Source: Lacrimispora algidixylanolytica (lineage in GTDB: Bacteria > Bacillota > Clostridia > Lachnospirales > Lachnospiraceae). Taken from it: a stretch of 64,000 nt of DNA. Location: assembly GCF_003609635.1 (NCBI RefSeq), contig NZ_MCIA01000030.1, forward strand, positions 102,984 through 166,983, written 5' to 3'. The notes under the pieces were generated by a model. That model was not told where the DNA came from, did not search any database, and saw only the letters and a program-made list of their open reading frames with translations. The stretch's first letter is position 1; the number at the start of each line of letters is the position of its first letter. Shown here in pieces: positions 12,076-19,937 of the stretch. The translations under genes and the position numbers were made by a program.

Positions 12076-12636
12076 ATGGCAAAAAAGGGTTATGGTTTTG
12101 GGAAATTTGTGGCATTTGCTACAATCGCCGGAGCAGTTGCTGCAGGCATCTCTTATTTTACGAAATACAAATCTTTTCACAAAGAGTTGGAAGAAAATTT
12201 TCATGACTTTGAAGATGATGGCAATGACGATATTTCCAAAATTGATAGTACGATGAACCGTAACTATGTCTCCTTAAATGCAAACAAGGACGAGCTTAAG
12301 ATTGCGGCTTCCGACATGGCAGACGCTGCTAAAGATGCAGCCGTTGCCGCTAAGAACCTGGTTAAGGACGCAGCTAATATCGTAAGCGATACAGCAAAAG
12401 AAGCGGCCTCCGCCATGGCATTTACTGCAAAGGACATGTTTGACTCTACATTAGAAAAAGAAGAAACAACAGAAGATACAGAGGATATCACAGAAGACGG
12501 TGGGCTTGATTATACCGCAGCCCAATCTCTGCCAGTGGAAGAAGTAGCCATGACAGAACCAGAACATGTGACAGACTCTATAAATGAGGCATCTGACGAC
12601 GATACGACTACCATCGAAGAAGATGACATCGAATAA
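12076..12636 (+). CDS. YtxH-like, Ala/Asp/Glu-rich membrane-anchored protein
   Basis: 186 residues, function unknown. A glycine-rich hydrophobic N-terminal helix (about 8-26) anchors the protein. The middle is an alanine-rich, helix-forming segment of the AADMADAAKDAA type (about 75-120), as in YtxH/LEA-like proteins. The C-terminal third is strongly acidic and low in complexity. GAAAGGAG precedes the ATG. Monocistronic with its own terminator. Such proteins are often abundant envelope or stress proteins, but nothing here proves a role. Confidence 0.7.
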   Translation: MAKKGYGFGKFVAFATIAGAVAAGISYFTKYKSFHKELEENFHDFEDDGNDDISKIDSTMNRNYVSLNANKDELKIAASDMADAAKDAAVAAKNLVKDAANIVSDTAKEAASAMAFTAKDMFDSTLEKEETTEDTEDITEDGGLDYTAAQSLPVEEVAMTEPEHVTDSINEASDDDTTTIEEDDIE

Positions 12637-12655
12637 TTTTATGAATGAACAGGAT

Positions 12656-12700
12656 AAGGAGTTGTTCCCTATGATATAAGATCAATGGGAGCAGCTCCTT
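12656..12700 (+). terminator. Intrinsic terminator after the YtxH-like gene
   Basis: Imperfect stem AAGGAGttGtTCCC / GGGAgCagCTCCTT with a 17-base loop followed by ATTTTCTTT on the plus strand. Confidence 0.75.
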
Positions 12701-12798
12701 ATTTTCTTTCTATAACTCCTTCGTCAGATTCATGCTTTATGCATGGCTTTAGTTTTAATACCGGTAACATCAAAAAGAGTTTCTTCTATAATAATCTG

Positions 12799-13146
12799 TT
12801 ATTTCTGCATAATGTGAATGGCAAAGCCACCAAACTCACCGTCTAAATAGACGTTTTTTAATGCACCCTCCTCAGTATAAGCGGCAGTTTCCATATTAAA
12901 GGAGAAACCTTTCTCTTTCAATTCCTCTACAGCAGCAGTTAAATCAGATGTACGCATAGCAATATGCCCATTGGAACCAAGAAACGGTGCTTTCATACAT
13001 TCAAAGTATGGACCTGCAAATTCAGATTTCTGTCCATGGCGAGGTTCTATGTTGAACATCATGCCTAAAAGCTGTGCAAGCTTCTCTGCCTCCTCTGCAT
13101 TCGGTGTATTGATACCAACATGTTCTAATTCAAATTTGATTTTCAC
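12799..13146 (-). CDS. VOC (glyoxalase/bleomycin-resistance fold) family protein
   Basis: 115 residues containing one VOC-fold module pair: FELEHVGINTPNAEEA starts the first beta-alpha-beta unit and GNGHIAMR-like LGSNGHIAMRTSDL the second. From memory it most resembles the VOC extension found at the C-terminus of some Lachnospiraceae KDPG/KHG aldolases, here as a stand-alone protein; this should be verified. The start is GTG, preceded by AAAGAGG. It follows the SLC13 permease by 49 bases on the same strand and is probably co-transcribed. The metal-binding residues and reaction are unknown. Confidence 0.75.
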   Translation of the reverse strand: MKIKFELEHVGINTPNAEEAEKLAQLLGMMFNIEPRHGQKSEFAGPYFECMKAPFLGSNGHIAMRTSDLTAAVEELKEKGFSFNMETAAYTEEGALKNVYLDGEFGGFAIHIMQK

Positions 13147-13195
13147 AATGATACCTCTTTCTATCTCTAATTTTTGTCAGGTTCCTTCTCTATCC

Positions 13196-14473
13196 TTACA
13201 TTGGGAACATCAGGAGTGAACCAGCGGTCAAAGCAATCAAACGAATAAAGTATTGCGGAATGGTAAATTTCCAGAATTCCGATATCTTATAATTTCCAAC
13301 CCCCATAACCATTGCAGGCATACCATCGATAGGAAGGAAATGTCCACACCAGCCAGATATTACGATTGCACATGCGGCAGCAGTAGGATCAAGTCCAAGA
13401 CTCGTACATGTGGCAATCGCAAGAGGTGTGAATACATAAACGGTTCCAATGGTTGATCCCGTCATTGTTGCCAGCACGCTTGTAAGAATACAGAACGCAA
13501 GGATCATAAGGAAAGGATTGATGTTTGTTCCAAGCATACCTGCTACGGTGGAACCAACAAGATTGGTTAATCCAGTACTTCCAAGTGCATCAGCAATCCC
13601 GATAACGCCGGCTGACATCAGTATGATGGGCGCACATATTGCATCACGTATCTCTTTGAAATCCATGACTCCAATCACAAGAATTACTGCTACAGACAGA
13701 CCAGGAATTGCATAACCTGCATCACCAATAAAACTCTGGAGTATCATACCGATTACGGCAGCTACGAAAGCAACATATGTTACCTGCTCTTTCCACTTAG
13801 GTAAAGTACTAACAGATTCTCCTTGAGCCTTTGCCGCATCTGTTGCCTTAGCGATGGGATGATCTGGAAGGAACTTGTACTGAATCACACAGTTAAGCAG
13901 AAAACCAAGAGACAGTATTAAGTTAATGATTGCAAACTTAACGACTGATACCTGGGCAAGAACACCTGCACTGTTAAGTACAGCAATTACAATTCCATAC
14001 TGCAACGCAGTGTTAAATGGCAGTAATGGGTGATTCGCTGCAAATCCGGCAGTCATAATGACTTTTGATGGAGGAAGCTGTTTGTTTTCTGGCAAAGTTG
14101 AAAGTAAACCAATGGTCAGAACGTAGTATGCAGTGGAACCAGTTCCGAACAAACTGCAGCCAATCATAACGATTAAAATTATCATCAAAAACGCTTTAAA
14201 TTTCCCCTTATTTGCAATGTTAAACATAGATCTCTTAAAGGCAGTAATAAAACTCGTCTTTTGAAGTGCTGCAATAATTGCCATGAATTCAGCAAGCATA
14301 ATAATTGTAGAATTTGAAAATCCAGCAAATGCGCCCTTAATATCAGTTATTCCAAAAATGACAAGTAATAGGCATGCTAGTAATGGAGGCGCGCCGAATG
14401 GTAGTTTATCCGTCATAATCAGTATAATCATGAATACAGTGATTGCTAAAGCAATGATCATTTGAGGTGTCAT
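13196..14473 (-). CDS. SLC13-family (ion transporter superfamily) permease
   Basis: 425 residues with about eleven hydrophobic helices; the overall pattern (MIIALAITVFMIILI..., FSNSTIIMLAEFMAIIAAL, and a second-half repeat with MTGSTIGTVYVFTPLAIA) fits the SLC13/CitM-like Ion Transporter superfamily that imports di- and tricarboxylates or similar anions. AGGGTGAAAATAAA precedes the ATG. It lies between the sialidase-like gene (135 bases upstream) and the VOC gene, suggesting uptake of an organic acid tied to that cluster; the acid-sugar operon 4.5 kb away contains no transporter of its own. The substrate is inferred only as anionic. Confidence 0.82.
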   Translation of the reverse strand: MTPQMIIALAITVFMIILIMTDKLPFGAPPLLACLLLVIFGITDIKGAFAGFSNSTIIMLAEFMAIIAALQKTSFITAFKRSMFNIANKGKFKAFLMIILIVMIGCSLFGTGSTAYYVLTIGLLSTLPENKQLPPSKVIMTAGFAANHPLLPFNTALQYGIVIAVLNSAGVLAQVSVVKFAIINLILSLGFLLNCVIQYKFLPDHPIAKATDAAKAQGESVSTLPKWKEQVTYVAFVAAVIGMILQSFIGDAGYAIPGLSVAVILVIGVMDFKEIRDAICAPIILMSAGVIGIADALGSTGLTNLVGSTVAGMLGTNINPFLMILAFCILTSVLATMTGSTIGTVYVFTPLAIATCTSLGLDPTAAACAIVISGWCGHFLPIDGMPAMVMGVGNYKISEFWKFTIPQYFIRLIALTAGSLLMFPM

Positions 14474-14496
14474 TTTATTTTCACCCTAGCCTTTCT

Positions 14497-14545
14497 TGGT
14501 GTCATAGTTCACTCTTAACGCTATGTTACGCATATTTATGACACA
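14497..14545. repeat. Inverted GTGTCATA repeat upstream of the SLC13 gene
   Basis: TGGTGTCATA at 14497-14506 and TATGACACA at 14537-14545 form an inverted repeat 23-72 bases before the permease start. A related ATGAC...GTCAT element lies upstream of the sialidase-like gene (15925-15944). Possibly shared operator half-sites. Confidence 0.35.
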
Positions 14546-14608
14546 TTTCGTTATATTTTTGGTGTATCACTTGGAATGTCTTATTCGTTCCTTCTACAGT
14601 GGCAAATA

Positions 14609-15769
14609 TCAGTGGCTCTTAGCAGCTGTGGGGTTATACAGACCAACCTGCTCACGTTTTTCCCCAAGAATATCTTTCTCACTGAACTTTATATACTTTA
14701 CTCCTTTGCGAGTACGTGCCGCATATGCAAGATGTAACATTCCATCTTCACTTTGCATGATATATGGATATTCATACTGCTTATTGTTTGTCTTATTCTC
14801 ATCCCCCATATATCCTTCCCCTCGCTCCATCCAGCGTATCATAGGGAACGTCTGGCCTCCATCTTCTGATAGGGCTACCGCCACAGGGCAACGAAGTCCT
14901 GGCCAGGAAGCTTTACCAGGCTGTGGAGATGGGGTACAAGTTGGATTGTATGCGATAGCAATACGTCCACTCTGAAGCTTTATGGCGCTTACGCTGGAGT
15001 TATTATTTGGCAAAGATGTTGGTACCGGCTCACTCCAGGTCTCTCCCCAGTCAAAGGATTCGCTTCGATGAATGCGATAGGCTTCTCGGTTTCGCATAAA
15101 AGCCACCAAATGTCCTGATTCAAGCTCAACAACATTTGCATGAACATGGCCGTTGCTTTTAGGCATCATAACCGTTTTCCAGGTTTTTCCTTCATCATAT
15201 GAGATACGAAAAACAGTTGGATCTCCAGACAGACCTTCTAGAGAATCGGTACAAATCCAATTTGAAAATATCCAAGTACCATTTGAAAGAACCTGAATCG
15301 GCTGGCGACAAAAAGTACCTTCCTCTGGGAAATATGTTTCATATGGTCCCCAGGTTTTTCCGCCATCACTGCTTTTTTGGCAGCGGACTACTGCAGTATA
15401 CTGCATGTTATCTTTCCCCTCTTGACGATCAAGCTGAGCTGTGTACATTGCCCATACCTTATGATCAGGACCATAGAAGAGAGAAGGATTTTGTTCACTA
15501 CGTGTTGAATCGTTGGAGATATCTTCTGGAGGCAGCCATTTTGTACTTCCTTTTGGAAGTATGGAGCAGATAATATGAACATCAGCGCTGCCTTCATAGC
15601 TTCCTGCAAACCAACAACAAAGAAGATCACCATTAGGAAGTTCCAGCATTGCCGGGGCGTGGGCAGTCGGATAGCCACCACTTGGTAACAAAGCTTCATA
15701 TACTCCCATTTCTTCATTCTCGTAGATTGTTCCATCCCAGGTGAGACCTGGAAGTTTCGGATATTGCAT
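14609..15769 (-). CDS. Sialidase-like BNR-repeat protein, cytoplasmic
   Basis: 386 residues predicted to fold as a six-bladed beta-propeller of the sialidase (BNR_2) type. Four Asp-box motifs are visible: SSDGGKTWG, SYDEGKTWK, SFDWGETWS and SEDGGQTF. The N-terminal segment ...GYPTAHAPAMLELPNGD is characteristic. There is no signal peptide, lipobox or cell-wall anchor, so it is unlikely to act on extracellular glycans as classical bacterial sialidases do; an imported or intracellular substrate is more likely. AAGGAGG precedes the ATG. Neighbours are an SLC13 permease and a VOC protein. True sialidase activity is unproven. Confidence 0.8.
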   Translation of the reverse strand: MQYPKLPGLTWDGTIYENEEMGVYEALLPSGGYPTAHAPAMLELPNGDLLCCWFAGSYEGSADVHIICSILPKGSTKWLPPEDISNDSTRSEQNPSLFYGPDHKVWAMYTAQLDRQEGKDNMQYTAVVRCQKSSDGGKTWGPYETYFPEEGTFCRQPIQVLSNGTWIFSNWICTDSLEGLSGDPTVFRISYDEGKTWKTVMMPKSNGHVHANVVELESGHLVAFMRNREAYRIHRSESFDWGETWSEPVPTSLPNNNSSVSAIKLQSGRIAIAYNPTCTPSPQPGKASWPGLRCPVAVALSEDGGQTFPMIRWMERGEGYMGDENKTNNKQYEYPYIMQSEDGMLHLAYAARTRKGVKYIKFSEKDILGEKREQVGLYNPTAAKSH

Positions 15770-16080
15770 ACGTTTCCTCCTTATTACTAGTAAATATAAA
15801 ATGTTTAGCGATTACAGTGTATTGCGTCAGATAGGTTATCAAGTAGTTGTAATCACCCTCCCCTCTTCTTCTACTGCCAGACAAATCGCTGTTTGAGAAG
15901 AACTGTTTTATTCTTGATCCCATTATGACATATCAGTTGGTCATTTACATCAAAATAAAAATCAAATATGTTGCATTTTAGAACAACATTGATAAGAATC
16001 GTGTTTAAAATTGAAATACATTTATAATAACAACATAATTTCTTTCTAAAAATTTTATATTTTTATCTGATACGCACAAA
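15770..16080. other. Intergenic region upstream of the sialidase-like gene
   Basis: About 310 bases of A/T-rich DNA without a credible gene (a 69-codon minus-strand frame has no ribosome site and no recognisable sequence). It holds an ATGAC-N10-GTCAT inverted repeat at 15925-15944 beside a CATAAT element that could be a -10 box. Otherwise nothing recognised. Confidence 0.5.
15925..15944. promoter_or_regulatory. Possible operator upstream of the sialidase-like gene
   Basis: ATGAC - 10 bases - GTCAT, overlapping a possible -10 box (CATAAT on the minus strand). The core TGTCATAA recurs in front of the SLC13 gene, which hints at a common regulator. Confidence 0.35.
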
Positions 16081-16117
16081 AAAAACGGAAACCAGATCAT
16101 AATCTGTTTCCGTTTTT
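16081..16117. terminator. Intrinsic terminator after the Ca2+ ATPase gene
   Basis: AAAAACGGAAACcAGAT / ATCTGTTTCCGTTTTT hairpin with T-runs on both strands, 60 bases past the stop of the minus-strand P-type ATPase. Confidence 0.8.
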
Positions 16118-16179
16118 TAATACTTGTATCAATATTATAACCATGTATTGTGAATGATTCGAAAGTACATAGTACATTT

Positions 16180-18834
16180 TTACTTATTTTTTAGCTGGCT
16201 GCGTCTTATAAGCTTCATGACTTCCATAATCGGAATGATAGAAACTGCAATTAAAATCGCCACAAAATATTCCGTTAGTGAAATATGTTCAAACTCAAAT
16301 GCTCTGCTTAAAAATGGTACATAGATGACTGCAGTCGTCAGTACAAACGATGCCAGAAGCGATCCAAATAAAAACTTATTTTTCGTCTTTAACCGAAAGA
16401 TTGACTCATGTCTGGAACGCATATTAAAGGAGTGGAACATCTCAAGAAGTGACAGGGATAAGAATGCCATCGTCATACCATCAGCACTTTCTGCAATTTC
16501 CCATAATCCGCTTTCCATGTAATGACCTACAAAATATGCCAAAAGAGTAAGAAATCCAATGACGGCTCCCTGGAATAATGTTTCACCAGCAACCCCATCT
16601 GCAAAGATACCATCCCCTGCATTTCTTGGATTACGTTTCATAATATCAGCTTCCTGTTCCTCCATGCCAATCCCTATGGCTGGGAAACAGTCTGTAATTA
16701 AGTTTATCCATAATAGATGAACTGGTTTTAATATCGTAAAGCCAAGTAAGCTGGCAATGAATACAGCAATGACTTCTGCAAGGTTTGAAGATAAGAGGAA
16801 CTGAATGGCTTTTCTTATATTGTCATAAATACGTCTTCCTTCTGCAACCGCACTTACGATGGTTGCAAAATTATCATCTGCGAGAACCATATCTGCAACA
16901 TCCTTGGTAACATCGGTTCCAGTAATTCCCATACCAACGCCGATATCTGCTTCCTTAATGGATGGAGCATCATTAACACCATCTCCAGTCATCGCAGTTA
17001 CCTTAGATAATTTTTTCCATGTTTTTACAATGCGTACCTTATGCTCTGGCTGCACTCTGGCATACACGGAATAATTTTGTATGCTTTTTTCAAGTTCTTC
17101 CTCGGACAGTTTATTTAGTTCGGCTCCTGTGATGGCCATACTTTCATCTTCAAGAATGCCAAGTTCTTTCGCGATCGCGACTGCTGTATCCTTATGATCT
17201 CCAGTAATCATGATCGCACGAATTCCAGCTTCCTTACATTCAATAATTGCAGATTTCACCTCAGGTCTTACTGGATCAATCATACCGGATAAGCCAAGGT
17301 ATATCAAATCATGTTCTATTTCAGCGGGTTCAATGGAATAAGGCAATTCAGACCATTCTTTCATAGAAGCACATAAAACCCGAAGTGCTTTATCTGCCAT
17401 TTCCTTATTAGATGCAATAATTTCTGTACGAAGTCTATCTGTCATTTCTACTATATTGCCATCAACATAAGCCTTGCTACATCTCTTTAGCACCTCATCC
17501 GGAGCACCCTTGGTAAACTGAATGACAGTACCATCAGACTTTTTATGAAGCGTTGACATCATTTTTCTAACTGAATCAAAAGGCGCCTCGGCAACTCGAA
17601 CATATTCCTTCGCAAGTTCTGGTTTTGACAAACCATTCTTAAATGCATCATTGACAAGTGCACATTCTGTAGGCTCTCCGATTGCCTGTGATGTATCTAT
17701 ATCCATCTCTGCATCAGAGCAAAGGGACATTGCAGTCATAAGAAGCTTCTCATCAGAACAGGAATGTTCTACAACGGTCATCTTATTCTGAGTCAAAGTT
17801 CCTGTTTTATCAGAACAGATAATTTGTGTACATCCAAGAGTTTCTACAGCAGTAAGCTTTCTTATGATTGCATGTTCTTTTGACATTTTTGTAACGCCAA
17901 TGGAGAGAAGTATGGTAACAACGGCTGCAAGGCCTTCGGGAATAGCTGCTACTGCAAGAGAAACGGCTATCATAAAAGTATCAATGAGAGCATCAAGGTG
18001 AATTTCACCTCCAGCTATAAGTATTCTGGCCATATCAGTAGCAAACATAACGGCACAGATAGCCAGAACCATAATGGATAATCCCTTTGAAAGCTGATTG
18101 AGCTTTATCTGCAAAGGGGTCTCTTCCTCTTTCGCCGTGTTAATTGCATCAGCAATACGCCCAATCTCTGTATCCATTCCTGTATAACATACAACCGCTT
18201 TTCCACGGCCATAAACGATGGTAGAGCCTGTATAAACCATGTTTTTTCTATCGCCGAGAGTAACTTCCTCTGAACCTGTTCCTATGGCTTTTTCAGTTTT
18301 TGTTACAGATGTTGATTCTCCTGTCAGTGCAGCCTCTTCCACTTTTAGACTGGCACATTCAATTAATCTTGAATCTGCAGGTACTGCATCTCCTGCCTCT
18401 AAAAGAATAATATCTCCAGGAACAAGCTCTTCGGAACGAACACTTTCAATTTTATCATTTCTTATTACATTTGATGTCGCTGCTGCCATTTCCTGAAGTG
18501 CTTCTATGGCGGCTTCTGCTTTTGATTCCTGATATACTCCAAGTGCTGCATTAATGGTAACAACAAGAAGAATAATGACAGTATCTATCATGCTTTCCCC
18601 CACATAGAGTGAGGTAATACCAGAGATAACTGCTGCAATCATAAGTACAACGTTCATAAAATTAATCAGTTCGTTAAAAAACTTTTGAATCAGACTGGGC
18701 TTTACACCTTCTTTTAGTTTATTCAAACCATATTTTGATTTCCGTTCCTCCACCTGCGCACTGGAGAGTCCCTGTGTCGATGTTTTAAGATTTTCAAGTA
18801 CTTCAGAGGACTTCATTAAATACTCTTTTTGCAT
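16180..18834 (-). CDS. P-type Ca2+-transporting ATPase (P2 type)
   Basis: 884-residue cation pump of the SERCA/PMCA-like P2 class, exporting Ca2+ (or a related cation) at the cost of ATP. Visible in order: N-terminal cation-ATPase domain, the TGES actuator loop (EEAALTGESTSVTK), the M4 ion site PEGLAA, the phosphorylation motif SDKTGTLTQNKM, the KGAPDEVLKRC nucleotide-binding segment, the hinge TGDGVNDAPS and six C-terminal transmembrane segments. GGGAGAAG precedes the ATG. Monocistronic. Ion specificity is by family analogy. Confidence 0.95.
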   Translation of the reverse strand: MQKEYLMKSSEVLENLKTSTQGLSSAQVEERKSKYGLNKLKEGVKPSLIQKFFNELINFMNVVLMIAAVISGITSLYVGESMIDTVIILLVVTINAALGVYQESKAEAAIEALQEMAAATSNVIRNDKIESVRSEELVPGDIILLEAGDAVPADSRLIECASLKVEEAALTGESTSVTKTEKAIGTGSEEVTLGDRKNMVYTGSTIVYGRGKAVVCYTGMDTEIGRIADAINTAKEEETPLQIKLNQLSKGLSIMVLAICAVMFATDMARILIAGGEIHLDALIDTFMIAVSLAVAAIPEGLAAVVTILLSIGVTKMSKEHAIIRKLTAVETLGCTQIICSDKTGTLTQNKMTVVEHSCSDEKLLMTAMSLCSDAEMDIDTSQAIGEPTECALVNDAFKNGLSKPELAKEYVRVAEAPFDSVRKMMSTLHKKSDGTVIQFTKGAPDEVLKRCSKAYVDGNIVEMTDRLRTEIIASNKEMADKALRVLCASMKEWSELPYSIEPAEIEHDLIYLGLSGMIDPVRPEVKSAIIECKEAGIRAIMITGDHKDTAVAIAKELGILEDESMAITGAELNKLSEEELEKSIQNYSVYARVQPEHKVRIVKTWKKLSKVTAMTGDGVNDAPSIKEADIGVGMGITGTDVTKDVADMVLADDNFATIVSAVAEGRRIYDNIRKAIQFLLSSNLAEVIAVFIASLLGFTILKPVHLLWINLITDCFPAIGIGMEEQEADIMKRNPRNAGDGIFADGVAGETLFQGAVIGFLTLLAYFVGHYMESGLWEIAESADGMTMAFLSLSLLEMFHSFNMRSRHESIFRLKTKNKFLFGSLLASFVLTTAVIYVPFLSRAFEFEHISLTEYFVAILIAVSIIPIMEVMKLIRRSQLKNK

Positions 18835-18933
18835 TTTTCTTCTCCCACTTTTTTATACAAAATTCAACAACATTATTTATTTTACACCAATACCAAAATA
18901 AATCCAGTAGGTTTTTTTATCTATTTTAAAAAT

Positions 18934-18989
18934 AGTCTGCCCTTTCGCAACGTAAAAATAATTTATTCTACATTGCAAAAGAGCAGACT
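18934..18989 (-). terminator. Long intrinsic terminator of the acid-sugar operon
   Basis: In the minus-strand transcript, 21 positions pair with three G-U wobbles (outer arms AGTCTGC / GCAGACT) and are followed by ATTTTT. On the plus strand the same positions are C/A mismatches, so selection appears to act on the minus-strand RNA. A competing CAGAC-loop-GTCTG hairpin overlaps the 5' arm. Confidence 0.75.
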
Positions 18990-19010
18990 TCGGTCTGAAC
19001 AGATTCTTTA

Positions 19011-19919
19011 TTATTTCATATCCTTATCTGTATTTTCCTTAAGTACTTTTGAAAGAGCTTCAATTCCTTCCTCGCAAAGATAGTTAAATGGTCTTCTGCA
19101 GTCTCCTACTGGATAACCTAACATAGCCACTGCTTTCTTAACAATCGTATTAGGATTGCCATATTTAAATACAGCTCTAAAACTAGCAATGGATTCCTGA
19201 ACCACTTCCGCCTCTTCTAGTTTACCCTCCATAAATAAGTTGTAAATAGATGACAATACTTCTGGATATACATTAGAACAACCTGCGATACCACCAAAAC
19301 CACCTTCTTTCAAGCAAGGAAGTATGAGTGCATCATTTCCGGAAAGTACATAGAAGTCTTTTTCAAGCTCACGTGTTTCCGTAATATAAGCTTTCAGATT
19401 ATCCCAATCACCGCTTGAATCCTTAGCTCCAACAATTAAATCAACGTCCTTTGCAAGTTTTGCAACAGTTTCAGGAAGTAACTTATTGCCAGTACGAGCA
19501 GGAATGTTATAAAGTACGATTGGCGTATCAACGTGCTTTGCAATTTCAACATAGTGATCATATAATTCTTTCTGTGACGCAACTGCAAAGCTTGGTGTGA
19601 TAATGGATAAAACATCTGCGCCTAACTCTTCTGCTTTCTTACTCATACGGATTGTATCTTTTGTGGATATTAAACCGGAGCCAGCATATACAGGTACTCT
19701 TCCCTTAACCTGATCGATGGTAGCTTCTAGAACTTCAACCTTTTCGTTTTCGCTTAATATGTAGCCTTCCCCATTCGTTCCAAATGGGAAAATTCCATGT
19801 ACTCCACTGCTGATAAGGCGTTCAACCTGATTGCGCAGCTCTGTAAGATTTACAGACTCATCTGCATTCATTGGTGTTAAGATTGGGGTAATGATACCTT
19901 TTAATTCTACTTTCTTCAT
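19011..19919 (-). CDS. DapA/NanA-family aldolase (class I pyruvate-type lyase)
   Basis: 302-residue (beta/alpha)8 protein of the dihydrodipicolinate synthase / N-acetylneuraminate lyase family. The Schiff-base lysine is K166 (VGAKDSSG), the catalytic tyrosine Y137 and the carboxylate-binding arginine R142 (LYNIPARTG). The conserved T-T pair of true DapA is T48-N49 here (GTNGEG), and the genomic context is catabolic, so lysine synthesis is unlikely; cleavage of a 2-keto-3-deoxy sugar acid to pyruvate plus an aldehyde is my preferred guess. AGGAGGAC precedes the ATG. Last gene of the operon, 18 bases after the kinase. Confidence 0.88.
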   Translation of the reverse strand: MKKVELKGIITPILTPMNADESVNLTELRNQVERLISSGVHGIFPFGTNGEGYILSENEKVEVLEATIDQVKGRVPVYAGSGLISTKDTIRMSKKAEELGADVLSIITPSFAVASQKELYDHYVEIAKHVDTPIVLYNIPARTGNKLLPETVAKLAKDVDLIVGAKDSSGDWDNLKAYITETRELEKDFYVLSGNDALILPCLKEGGFGGIAGCSNVYPEVLSSIYNLFMEGKLEEAEVVQESIASFRAVFKYGNPNTIVKKAVAMLGYPVGDCRRPFNYLCEEGIEALSKVLKENTDKDMK

Positions 19920-19937
19920 CTTGTTGTCCTCCTAGAC

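Noticed and set aside
12264..12491. Ala/Ser-rich frame antisense to the YtxH-like gene
   Set aside because: Composition mirrors the Ala-rich repeat of the sense gene; a shadow.
13449..13715. 88-codon plus-strand frame inside the SLC13 gene
   Set aside because: Antisense shadow without Shine-Dalgarno or family features.
14609..15769. Secreted virulence sialidase
   Set aside because: No signal peptide or anchor; classical nan genes absent.
15714..15923. 69-codon minus-strand frame upstream of the sialidase-like gene
   Set aside because: No ribosome site, odd composition, and it overlaps the start of the sialidase gene in another frame.
19011..19919. Lysine-pathway DapA
   Set aside because: The conserved T-T pair is T-N and the operon is catabolic.
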